From: Oegoconia quadripuncta
Taxonomy: Eukaryota > Arthropoda > Insecta > Lepidoptera > Autostichidae
Direction of reading: 5' to 3'
Assembly: GCA_949316235.1 (NCBI GenBank)
Contig: OX438758.1
Span: 14,541,731 to 14,605,730, forward strand
Length of the DNA: 64,000 nucleotides
The notes under the pieces are model-generated. The model was given only the letters and a program-made list of their open reading frames with translations. It made no database searches and was not told the origin of the DNA. The number at the start of each line of letters is the position of its first letter. Within the stretch, counting starts at the first letter, position 1. A program made the translations under genes and the position numbers. Below are positions 22,618 through 34,300 of the stretch, in pieces.

Positions 22618-22815
22618 CAAAGAGTATAGGTACCAAAGAGTATACAAAACCTATAGGTACACTACCTACCTGTTTTGTGTACTCTTTGGGTACTACATAA
22701 AACAACCTCAACATTCACACTGGCGGCGCACTTCAAATGTCATCAATTTTCATAGTCTCTGTAAATAGTTACTATACTCTTTGGTCGAACCTCTGGCCAA
22801 GGAAACCAAAGAGTA
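22618..22815. repeat. Nested inverted repeats built on CCAAAGAGTA
   Basis: GTACCAAAGAGTATACAAAAC (about 22631-22651) pairs with GTTTTGTGTACTCTTTGGGTAC (about 22671-22692). Further copies of the motif lie at 22618-22628, 22773-22784 and 22803-22812. This is likely a small MITE cluster. Confidence 0.6.
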
Positions 22816-22929
22816 AAATAATACACAGGGAAAAGGAGGCTTTTTGGCGAGAACTCGACGAGTGAAGTTGCATTTTTCGTTATAATTCTTTTAATTTGTG
22901 TACTCAATACAGATAGTACGCCATCTTTT

Positions 22930-24554
22930 GTTGGACAGCGTAACTAAATTTAGGGTGGACACGAGAAGTAAAATTGCCCCAAATTGGGTATATCATTGCA
23001 AATCTCTCAACTTAAAGAACACTGAGGATCTTTGGGGTTTATCAGTACGGCTGGTAAACTCTGTCATAGCTTTACTGGCTCCCCCTCTGTCACATTTGTT
23101 TAATAAGTGTACTGAGATCGGAATCTTTCCGGATCTAATGAAAATTAGTAAAGTAGTCCCATTGTTTGGACAACAAGGACCCAGGTAATTTCAGACCAGT
23201 ATCTGTGCTTCCAGTATTCAGTAAAATTTTTGAAAAAATCATGTTAACCCAAATGCTTTCACATTTTAATGTTAATAACTTGCTAATAAATTTGGCTTTA
23301 CCAAAGGAAGAAATACTGTTGATGCGGGAGTTAGCTTAATTAAACACATTTTTAAGGCCTGGAAATGCTCTCAGAATGCAATTGGTGTCTTTTACGATCT
23401 ATCAAAAGCGTTTGACTGCGTTGATCACAAAACTTTATTAATGAAATTGAAATATTACGGATTTAAAAATGACAGCCTTAGCTTAATTCAATCATATTTA
23501 GAAAATAAGATAGATAATAATAAAATAAAATACACAAAAAGTAGATATAAATGGGGTAAGATCACCAGGTTCTCAAGTAAGGATAGGCGTACCACAGGGC
23601 TCAATATTAGGCCCTATTTTGTTTCTAGTTTACATAAATGATCTACCATTTATGGTACAGAGATTGACCGAAATTGTACTATTTGCTGATGATACATCTT
23701 TTGTTTTTAAAGTTGACAGGAACGACAATGTCCTTGACAAGGTGAATAGTGCTCTAAAGTCAACTTTACGATGGTTCACAGCCAATAACTTGGTTTTGAA
23801 TGCTAAGAAAACAAAATGCATAAATTTCCGCCTTCCAAATGTAAGAAAAATTGATAGTAATATTGTAATTGATCAAGATAAAGTGGAATTTGTAGATGCA
23901 ACAGTCTTTTTAGGAATTACGCTTGACTCCAAGCTTCAGTGGGGACCACATTTAGAATCTTTAGGGCGTAGATTGAGTTCCGCAGCATATGCCGTCTGCA
24001 AGATTAGACAGCTAACAGATGTGGCTACTGCAAGATTAGTTTACTTTAGTTACTTCCACAGTATCATGTCATATGGTATTTTGCTTTGGGGACGAGCAGC
24101 TGATACTGAAAATATTTTTATTTTGCAAAAGAGGGCAGACCGCGCAATATATAATCTGCGTCGATATGACTCTCTTCGGGACAGGTTCAAAGAAAATCAT
24201 ATTTTAACTGTTCCTTCACAATTTATTTACGAGAATATTATGTACGTACGAAAAAATATTTCTGCATTTCCAAAAAATAGCGATAAGCATAACTTAAATT
24301 TGAGACATAAGGACAAATTAGCCACCCCTATGTTCAGATTGAGCAAAGTTAATACATCATTTATGGGACACTGTATACGCTTTTATAACCTTATACCTGA
24401 GAATATCATTAATCTAAATGAAAAACAATTTAAAAACCATGTCAAAACAACATTAACAAAAAAAGGTTATTACAAAATTAGTGACTACCTGAATGACAAA
24501 AACGCTTGGTATACTTACTTCGCCCAGCTCCCAAAAATTATAAAATTGTATTAG
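22930..24554 (+). pseudogene. LINE reverse transcriptase, frameshifted
   Basis: A non-LTR retrotransposon ORF2 read in several frames. The N-terminal part has NTEDLWGLS and GIFPDLMKISKVVPLF (RT motif region 1). Then come a FRPVSVLPVFSKIFEKI block, a KFGFTKGRNTVDAGVSL block, IGVFYDLSKAFDCVDHK (first catalytic Asp region) and, after a shift near 23600, INDLPFMVQ, then VLFADDTSFVF (the FADD active site). From 23619 the frame is open for 311 codons to the TAA at 24552-24554, through YFHSIMSYGILLWGRA and the C-terminus RFYNLIPENIINLNEKQF ... GYYKISDYLNDKNAW. The style is of the Jockey/CR1-like group; exact clade is uncertain. A second copy of the same family is at 32590-33262. Confidence 0.85.
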
Positions 24555-24559
24555 TTGTA

Positions 24560-25650
24560 TACTTTTATAATATATAAAAAAAAAGAAAAGAAAATGATCC
24601 TGTGGGTTTCTTGCGCCGCTTCTTTTCCCACAGATGATTTCCCTTTCCGAAGCGGTGGTTGTCGCGAATCGTCGCGATTGTTCTGTAAATAAATTGTATG
24701 TAATATAAAGAAATGCCAACTCAATAATTGGCAACACTGTGTTGTAGCTTCTTGGCGCCCTCTTTGACTGTCACTTTTGGTGAGTGTACATAAAGTTTGT
24801 AAGAAATATCTTTAGTTCGATATTTAATATTAGTAAGTGATGTAATAACGTAAGTATCTGATAAGGGCAATCCTCGCCCGTCTGTACACGATGCAATCGT
24901 GAGACAACTTGTGATTCTAAGAATGATGATGAGTACGAGGTAATAATAATGCATAAAGTACCTATGTAGAGTAGTCGTGCCGACATCGCCCACAGCGATG
25001 TGCGCAGGGCGACAGGATCGTAATAGAGTGTAAGTCTATCCGAGTCTCATGGTCTAGCTGTGAGTACGATGACGATAGAATCAACAGTGAAGGGTCAGTT
25101 GGTGTACACCTAATTCCCTCAATAACGTTCTACGGGACAAAGTTCCCCACCGGTAAGGTCACCATTGAGGTGGTGCGACCTTCATGATAAGGGTTTTGTA
25201 CCCACTAAGAGTCTACGTAGCATTAGCTACGGTGCGACTCAGTGCCGGGGACACCACATACCGTGGTGTCTGCCCGGCATAGTTTCCCAACAGATAGCGA
25301 AGCAGACAAAGTATAGAATATATAATCAATGGCAATAACTGAGCAATAAGGAAGGGCTACCTGAGGAACAAGGAAGGGGCTGACACAGTAACCATCCTAA
25401 GGAACCTAGGTGAGCAACATAACTATCATTAGTTACTATTCGCCACATATAGCTAATATGCTCCAAACCTTCCTTACACACATATGGAGAATATTAAGTC
25501 GTGGCGACAGTGGTAGCTTGGACATACTGACTGACCGAAAAATGCTTAGCGCTATTTTTATTTCCAATAGATTTAAATTGACATTCAACAAATGATATCA
25601 TGTATCTTACGTTGAAATAAAATGCTTTGAGTTTGAGTTTGAGTTTTCGG
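24560..25650 (+). mobile_element. Probable LINE 3' non-coding region with (TTTGAG)n tail
   Basis: No coding motif is seen. The segment ends in AAATAAAATGC followed by TTTGAGTTTGAGTTTGAG (about 25620-25650), the same tail as at 46296-46326. It contains a strong hairpin at about 25240-25278. Whether it is the 3' UTR of the LINE ending at 24554 or a separate element is not clear. Confidence 0.4.
25240..25278 (+). other. Stable RNA-type hairpin
   Basis: TGCCGGG-GACACCAC pairs with GTGGTGTC-(TG)-CCCGGCA, giving 15 base pairs with one 2-nt bulge and a small loop. It lies in the LINE-tail-like region. Confidence 0.65.
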
Positions 25651-25766
25651 TTTTATTTACTCATTGGTTGGTGTGTAATATTTATGTATGTTTATCCGTT
25701 ATCTAGTAGCCATAGCACAAGCTTTGCTTAGCTTGGGATTAGATGATTGGTGTAAGTGTCCGAAAT

Positions 25767-25786
25767 ATTTATTATTATTATTATTA
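25767..25786. repeat. (ATT)n microsatellite
   Basis: About six ATT units. Similar short runs occur at 39920-39935 and 42035-42053. Confidence 0.85.
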
Positions 25787-25917
25787 TTGAGCCTTTTCAG
25801 GAAGAACATGGTAAACGCCAAAAATCTCAAAAATGTGTTTTTATAGTAAACGCCTGATCAGATGATTTTGCACTTTATTGCACTGACTTCTGTGTTCAAA
25901 GTTGAATGTATGATACT

Positions 25918-26850
25918 TTTATGAAATAGAGAAGTTTTTATCGTAACCATGGACTTATTATTTAAACAGGACTGATAACTATCAAAAGAATCATTTAGGA
26001 AAATGATCACTATGTCAACGCAATAAGGTATTAAATTGGATGCACCATACACAAAGGCAAATCCGAGCCGAGAGAGATAGAAATAACGGAGGCCGTGTGT
26101 CTCGTTCTTACATCTTGCCAGCAAAAAAAATGATTATGATCAACAGTTTTGGCTACTCAAAAATTCCATTGAAACACTTATATTTTTATGTTATTTTAAC
26201 AATTATAAATAAACAAATAACATTCGCATTAATTTCTTTTCATATATTCTTAAATCAAACAGAAAACATACATTTTTATTTCGATTTTGTTATTTTTATG
26301 GTAACCCTGAAAAGCATGTCATGTCATGGCGGATCGGTGTGATTTTGAATTTTCTTTGCATTAAAAGTTTTTTAAAGTATTTGTTATATTATAACAAGTA
26401 AAAGGAGTAAAATGGTGAAAAAGTGTTGCGTTTATACTTGCCCAAGTGAATCCTATGGTGGTTACAACATATCTTTCCACAGGTAAGCTAAAAATAATAT
26501 TTTTGTAAATCAAAGAAGTAGGATGCCCATGAATTCTTGAAATGAGTCGAAATATGTGAAATATGTGTGATTGATTAGGGTCCTGACTGTTGTACTATTA
26601 TTGCAGTTTCCCAAAAAATGAAGAAATGCGAAATAAATGGCTCACGTCGGCTAATGTCAAAACGCCAAAGTTTTTTGACAAATATTTTATTACAACATTT
26701 GTCCCAAGTAACAAATATATTGTGGTCACCCTATTAGACAGAGACAAACGGCCTCTACGTTACACATCCTGCTCGGCTCGTTTTTCAGCGGCGAGTACTC
26801 AGTCCTGTTTAAATAATAAGTCCATGATCGTAACTTACAAACTATTTAGT
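25918..26850. repeat. Inverted-repeat pair enclosing the THAP-like exons
   Basis: CTTATTATTTAAACAGGACTGA (25948 on, opposite orientation at 26800-26822) and a GAGCCGAG ... GGCCGTxTGTCTC block (26065-26105 versus 26740-26785) are arranged as inverted, imperfect arms. The enclosed segment holds the start of a THAP-type gene. Confidence 0.5.
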
Positions 26851-26895
26851 TTTTTAGCGCAACCTCCACCTACCGACAGGTCGCAAGTAGTGTAA
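26412..26895 (+). pseudogene. THAP-type zinc-finger gene start, two exons, truncated
   Basis: Exon 1 (26412-26482) encodes MVKKCCVYTCPSESYGGYNI and SFH, then a GTAAGC donor. Intron 26483-26606 (124 bp) ends TTATTGCAG. Exon 2 continues in phase as SFPKNEEMRNKWLTSANV. The order CCV..C, VSFH-FPK and a WL after a basic stretch is the N-terminal half of a C2CH THAP DNA-binding domain. The domain's second half (Trp-Pro, then Cys-x2-His) is not seen. From about 26690 the frame runs into sequence that belongs to the right inverted repeat, and it stops at 26895. Likely a THAP gene or THAP-type transposase start cut off by an insertion. It could instead be a real gene whose later exons lie elsewhere. 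Confidence 0.6.
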
Positions 26896-27054
26896 TAATT
26901 AGGTCAATCAGTTTATTGTAAAAATTGTACTTGGCGCTTACGATACTACTTTTGTGCTATCTATTTGGTTGTTCGTTAACTGTAACGCATTAACGCTCAA
27001 ATAAATTTCTTAAAATTGCGGTAATCCTTGTAGACACTGCTCTGATATTCGATC

Positions 27055-27055
27055 A

Positions 27056-27091
<36 letters not shown>
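27055..27091. repeat. (TA)n microsatellite
   Basis: About 17 TA units followed by a poly-A run. Confidence 0.95.
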
Positions 27092-27095
<4 letters not shown>

Positions 27096-27355
27096 AAAAC
27101 TGTATTTGAAAGGGTCAAAAGATTATAGAATATTTTGTTATTATAATTTAGTCTAATTTGCTAATATTGCATCAAAACGCAGTCGTTCGAAAGGCGACAC
27201 AAATATTTTAGAAAATAAGTTTTAGCGTAGGTATAAATTGGCGTGTTCGTGTTTATCTACGTGTTATCAAACTATAGGGTAAGTAGAATGTAACGTCTAT
27301 ATAGCTTGGAATAAAATAATTCAGTTAATTGAGTAAGCATAATTGAGTGTGGAGT

Positions 27356-27664
27356 TTACCGCCGGCCATCTAGGTGCAACCATGATGGACCCTCGCACGA
27401 CCAACTCTCGAGAAGCCCTATGGGAAACACTTCCCTGGAAGGTAAATAATAATACAATAATAGCTTAGACAATAGCTTTTGGTGGGTAATCATCAGCGAG
27501 TGATGTTGCATATTTGTTTTAATTTCTTGAAAGTTGTGCATTCTATGTTTTGAAGTACAATTGCAGAATATTATACGGCAAAAGTCAGTGATGGTGTTCA
27601 AATAAAGAGATGTATTAATTAAAGTGCGTAACAAATCTTTCGGTCTCCCATAAGAAGCCGCCAT
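27356..27664 (-). CDS. Unrecognised small ORF, possible first exon
   Basis: The 102-codon frame starts MAASYGRPKDLLRTLINTSL. It is divergent from the FKBP15-like gene, about 640 bp away. A strong acceptor-like TTACCTTCCAG lies inside it at about 27441, so the real structure may be two exons. I recognise no domain. It may also be a chance frame. Confidence 0.22.
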   Translation of the reverse strand: MAASYGRPKDLLRTLINTSLYLNTITDFCRIIFCNCTSKHRMHNFQEIKTNMQHHSLMITHQKLLSKLLLYYYLPSREVFPIGLLESWSCEGPSWLHLDGRR

Positions 27665-28303
27665 AATCTTACTGCCACTTTACTGAAAAATTACTTGACC
27701 GTGACTAGTCTGTATAGGTACGCCAAACATAAGACGAATGACTTATTTTGACTGAGACTGATTTCACTAAACCGTCAGACGCAGGAAACCGAGGAAACCT
27801 AAACCGAAGAAACAATACATGGTTGTATAAGCTTAGGTCCCTTTGCCCACTTCAAGAGGAGTGCATTAAAACGAAAAAAGGCTAGGCTGTATAGACTAGA
27901 TTCCTTTGCCTCCCATCTCAATGAGAGAGGGAAAAAAACATGCGGCTTAGATTATCGTCTCCTCTGTATTTGCTCTGTATTATACTACTCTTTGGATTAT
28001 CGATCGACTGACCACCGACGCTTACTGAAGAAGAGGCTGTATGGCTATGCTCCTTGGCCTGCCTATCAACGGGCGAACATTAAAAAAAAAAAAAAATGAC
28101 CACCGACGCTTTGCGAAATTGCGAATCGTGTATTTGCGCAATGCAGTGGTAACGTAACTATAATTTTCATATAAAGTCGGATGATAAAACACGAATACGG
28201 TGATATAAGGGTCCAGACGAAAGTGGGCGCGTTGTTTTGTTTTAGGTAAACAAAACAAAACCCAGTCTCAACACTGCTATTTTGAGGCGTAACAAAATTC
28301 ATA

Positions 28304-31300
28304 ATGTTGGAAGCTGATGATGTTGACGACGATTACTTTGCCCCGATACCTAGGTAAGCAATTTTTCATATTCTCGAAACTAGACTTTGTTTAGGTTATT
28401 TTGTTAAAATGAGATAAGTTACCTCAAAGCTTTTTATGCCCCATATCGATCGGTCTCGCCCCGTTATGGACACTACCGAATAATGCTAAGGCGGCCATTT
28501 ATATGGGCCAACCACCTACCAAATCGATTACCAAGCCTGTGACTTCCATTTTGCAAGTCTAATATTTACGTTAACCACAAAGGCGGTAAAAATGTTGGTT
28601 TTCATATTTCAGTACCTCATTGGCCAGTATATTTGGGAATTCATCTCAGCGAACTGAAGAAACTGAAAATGAATCATTGAAATATGTTCCACCAAAGGCA
28701 GAAGATATTAAAAAAGTTTTGCCTAAGGTTACAGAATGTGTTTATGCCTGTGGTCTTTATGGATATCAATGGTAAGAATTTTAGTCATGCTGTAGAGTGT
28801 TGAGTTAGTATGTAAATGGCCCAAGGAAAAATTGGTCAAAATTCATACCTACATAAAATATTATGAGTTTGCTGCAACATCTAACAATGAGTAAAATCAA
28901 ACAATTATTTCTAACATATCTTTTCTACTTTCTGTCATTTGGTAAGGGTGTGTCTGGCATCTGTGACATGAAGATGGAACATGAATACCATGTACATATT
29001 AGCTGTCAGATGTTAGACAATGCGAAATCTTGGAGCAAACACTACTATTTAAAGTTTATTTGGAACACCCCTTGTCACCTCATGACAACAAGGCCTAGCT
29101 AATGCAAATGCCCAAGTTGCCTTGTGACATTATTGTTGGGCAACTAGGTAAGTACGTGGGCAGATTGTCATAGTTCAGACCAGGTAAATGTGTGAAGTTC
29201 CTTCTTTTATGACTAGCTTTTGTTTAGAAGTTTAGAAATTCGTTTATCTCTCGGGAACTATTCACTTTATCGCGATTAAAAATATCCTATGTCTTAATCC
29301 AAGGTATAGTCTACTTATATACTAAATGACATGGCTAAATAGAAGTATGGGAGACTACCCCAGCAATGTTTAACATTGTACTTAGTAATATAATATAATG
29401 ATGAATAGCTCTATATTGATATTTCGTGTGAAAAAAGTTTCAGGAACTTTTCATACTGTTACAATCCTGAAAATAAAATTGTATAAACTCCTATCAAATC
29501 AAATTGATGTGAACTTTTAGCTAGGCGTTAGCATACACACTTCAAGAAGTAGGTAAAAAAAGATTTTGCTAGCAAAATGTATGTTTTCCTAGGAAAGTCA
29601 CCCTACACATACATACAAGGATTAGGTCGTCGTCAATAAAACAACAACTATCACATGTATTTATTATGTGGGTACATGCATTATTTATAAATGGAGAAAC
29701 AACGTAAGTCCTGACACCTCTGGGATACAAGGGAGTGACGTATATTTTTGTACGAGGTTATTAATTTTTTATTATGCACGACGGGTTTGTACTTGACCTC
29801 AATCACACCTGATGCTAAGTAAAGATGAGGTTGAGGGTGGAAGCGTACTTATTATGTATGTATGTACATACATAATAAGGTTTATTTGAGTTTACACATC
29901 CTTAAAAATAGGTTTCCTGTCCACATTTTTCGTAAAACCGAACATCATTATGGTATGTTCCACTTGTCAAAGACTAAGCTGCGTGCAAAAAACCGGAACA
30001 GAGAATTGAAATCTTTTAATTTTTTCATTAGTTCACGAAAGTTTTAGGGAAATAATAAATAAGTCATAATTAATGAATCAATATTTAATTATTACCAGCT
30101 AGTGAGAAATTTCTATATATGCTAAGGGCATTTATTTAGCGTATCTAGAAATCCAAATCCTTTCATCCGTTTTGCCGTGATTGAGCAACAAACAAACATC
30201 CAAACTTTCTCATTATAATATTAATCAATCAATCAATCAAATACTCTTTATTGCACAATTAACAAAAGCTACATGAAGAATACAGCGTACATCATTAATC
30301 GCACAAAAAGGCGGCCTTATCGCTAACAGCGATCTCTTCCAGGCAGGCTCTTCTTAGTTAGTTTACATTTTGTGTATAATAATAATTGCAAAAGAATGTC
30401 ATGTACAGTTCTCGAGGCGTAAGCTCAGCTTTGCATTTGTGTGAGTGACGTCAAGCTGCTAGCGGTACAAGAGGTGAAGTGCGGCATGTGCGCGGCAGGG
30501 AAGCGACGCGCAGCGGACACGCCGCGCCTCAGGCCGCGTTTAAACAATGCGCGGGACGCGCTGCGCCACAAGCCGTATCTCTATCTGTGTGCACTCACAC
30601 AAATGCAAAGCTGATCTTACGCCTCGAGAACTATAGTGTGTGACTCTTTGCCCGCTTTCAGCATATTATCATCTTTTAGCTTATGTTTGCCATACATTGT
30701 TGAGGAAATGTAAGACAAGGTCATCTTTTTCTTTTCAATCTACAAGCCAAACCATGCAAATTATAACTGCACAACCTAAAAAGAATTTGAATCAGCGAAA
30801 GTAACCTTTCTGCCTACATTACAGTAGCCACTGCTTGTATCTTTTGAAATATCACCTTGTATACTCAAAATTGTAAATAAAACAAAATATTTGGGTCTTT
30901 GGTTGGGCCCCACATTGCGTTGGGGGGCTCATATTAATGAACTTTGTGAGAAAGCTTACAAAAGCATTAACATGTTGAGAGTGTTAGTTGACAGCTCATG
31001 GGGGGTTCATCCAAAACACTTGCGTACATTTCTCTTATTCGAAGCCACCTAGATTATGCTAGTTCTCTTTATGCTAATAGTGCTAAAACACATTTAAAGA
31101 AATTAGACATTTTACTAAATACGGCTCTGAGGGTATGCGGTGGATTTATTCGTTCATGTCATGGAAAGCGTACTGTCAATCCCACCATTATTCTTTAGGC
31201 GGTATTGGCTAGGTTGTAGGTACTGGCTTAGAGCCTCGGTATCTAATAGTGCTGTGATGGATTCACTTCAGGCTCTCAATACTATTCACTTTTGTGAAAC

Positions 31301-34300
31301 GAATAGGCCATTGCTACCTAAAGTTCACATGGAATGGAGAAGTGTGGAGATACATAGAAGTCCTCTATTGGGGCAGTATACATTGGATACCTGGATATCT
31401 AATATTGGGATAAATTCATGTATCAATGACAGCATATTTTAGGTGAACTCTCCAAAACGGAATATATTAGATAGTCAATGGAAGCAGTTTAAAGATGCTG
31501 TCATAGACATATTCTCAACATTATAATGTTTATACAGATGGATCCAAAGACGCTATAGGTGTTGGAGCAGCGCTATTCGATCTGCAAAAGAATTACTCAA
31601 GGAAATTCAAACTCCATAATGATGTTTGCATAATGAATGCTGAACTCACAGCCATAAAGGAAACTTTACAGTATAGTGGATTCCTTGTCTACTAACAAAC
31701 CTGTTGTTCTAACAGACTCGAGGAGCGCCCTCCAACACTTGGCTCGTTGTGTCTCGAAGCAATGATGTACACCAATAGCCTATGAAGCTCTTAGGTGGTT
31801 TCACAAGTTGTAATGTAGAAATGTAATAAATAAATTACAATGTCCATCTCATGTTGACGTTGGGGTGAATGAAATGGCAGACAACCTAGCTAAGGCTGCT
31901 TTTGTGGAGTGTTCTGGTGCCAACGCTAAATCCTATGCTCTGTGAACATAGGGTGAACTCATATCTAAAATAAAGAAGGTGTCTCTTGAAAAATGGGAGT
32001 ACCACTTTGGAGTACAGTCGCTAGCAAAGGGTATTTGGTACAGAACCATCCAGAATGGTCCTATATGGATGCCTTGGTTTAACTCTGCCAGCCTACTCAG
32101 AGGGACTTTGGTCTCAGCCTTACCACCTTAGGACACATAATGATGGGATTTAAACCGTCCCCACTGTGTGCAGTTTGTGATAAACCAGATGACATGTTAC
32201 ACTTTTTGTTGGAGTGTGACCGGAGTTCAGATATTAGAGAACGACTTTTGATTAAATCATCGGAGCTATGCAATGGGCAGCTCAGCTGTGTATTGGCTGA
32301 TATGCTCTGTAGGAGTGCATCAGATAAATTTGTTGGATTGTCCATTGCAAAAAGAGAGTGAGGTTTAAAAAGGCGAATCAAAGGCTTGCATAGTCACCCA
32401 GCCAAAAGCCTCAAATAAAAAAAAGGTTGAAAAAAAAAAAAAATATCGCCTTTACAGGCATTTATTCATGGTAGGAAAGTAGTGAAAGAAAATTGTCAGA
32501 TCAGATATACATGATTTGAATGGCTAAGTCAAAATCAATATTTTCCATTATTTCTACATGTAATATTTTCATTCAAAAATCAAAATCAAAAATATTTTAT
32601 TCAATGTAGGATACAAAAATATCACTTATTGAAAGTCAACATGTTATTTTTTTTAAACTACATCGCTTCACAAGGTGTTATGGTTAGGGAGAAGAAGCGA
32701 CAAGAAACTCCGCAACAACATCTTTTAAATTTGTTTCCATCTTTACCATAATATTACATTTTATATAACATATTAATAAACAATAGCAATTAACATAACG
32801 ACCAGCTAACACCAGACCTCTTTATCGTCTAAATAATCATCTATCCTGTAATAACCCTTCTTACACAGAGTTTCTTTAATGTGGTGTTTAAATTTCTGCT
32901 CTGTTAAACTCAATACATGGTTCTGGTATTTTATTGTAAAAGCGTATGCTGTGTCCCACAAAGGATGTGCCAACCTTGCTAAGTCTAAATTGTGGAATTT
33001 CAATTTTATTTTTGTTTCTAGTATTCAAATTGTGATGATCAGAATGTTTACGAAATAGGCATATATTTTTGCGTACATACATTATACTGTCATATATATA
33101 TATTGGGATGCAACAGTTAAAATACTTATTTCTTTAAACAGATCTTTTAGAGAATCACGGCAGCGTAAATTATATATTGCTCTGATTGCTCTTTTTTTAG
33201 AACAAATATTGTTTGAATATCTGCAGCCCTACCCCACAGTAGTATACCATAAGACATAAATTAATAAATTATAAATTAATGTCCTTAGACATACACAGCA
33301 CCATCTAGTTCCACGACCACTAGGTTTGACGACCTGTTTGGTGTAGTGGTTAGCAACTCTGGCGACTATACTAAAAGGTTGCGGGTTCGAATCCCGCTAG
33401 GACTAGGACAGATTAGGACCTGGATTAACATGTAGGCAAATTTTTTTGCTGAACCGAATACTTCCAAGCGGACAAAGTCGCGAGGGGAAAGCTAGTTTTC
33501 AATAAGACCTATGCAACACTTATCTCCATTTCATATAATTTTTCACTACTTTCACCCGGATTTTCTACCTAGTCCTTCAATCTTTTCTTCTTCATTATCA
33601 TATATTTTCTGCAACCCTCAGTCTCAGTTAGTAATTCTTTTCCTCCATGATCAATCAATGTAATTCTTTCTCTAAGTATATATAAGTATAAGTTCAGTAA
33701 CTATACTTATATATACTTAGAGAAAGAATTACGTTGATTCAGTTCAGATACAAGTTCAGTAACAATGGAACTGGTGAAGACTAAACATAAACGGTGTGAC
33801 GTGAGGGCCACGTTAAATGAAATGCTTCACTCCATTTTAACGCATTTAATGTTACAGTACAACTCTGTACTATACTTCCAGCGATAGTAGAGTCACTGTG
33901 CTCTCTCATTGTAGCAACAAATCAGGCACCAGTGTGCGAAGTGCGAGTTTTGTCTCGTTTTTAACTTTACCATCGCGTTCGCGTTTACGCAAAAAGTATC
34001 TATGAAAAAAATCGTTTTGCAAACTATCCACTAGAGGCGCTGCACATTTCTTCATACAAATCGTCACGTAAACGCGGTAATAAGTTAAGTCGAAACAAAA
34101 CTCACACTTCGCCCTCTGGAGAGTCAAATAACTGTCCAACATGTATTATTTTTTTTTTCAACTTCTACTATACGTCATACGTTACAATATAGATAGTTAT
34201 AAATATTTGTTTTGTAAAAATCATTATGATCACGATGTACGAGTATGTTGTACGAGTTTCTGATTGATTTCTAGTTGGTTGTTAAGGGTACTCTTGATTT

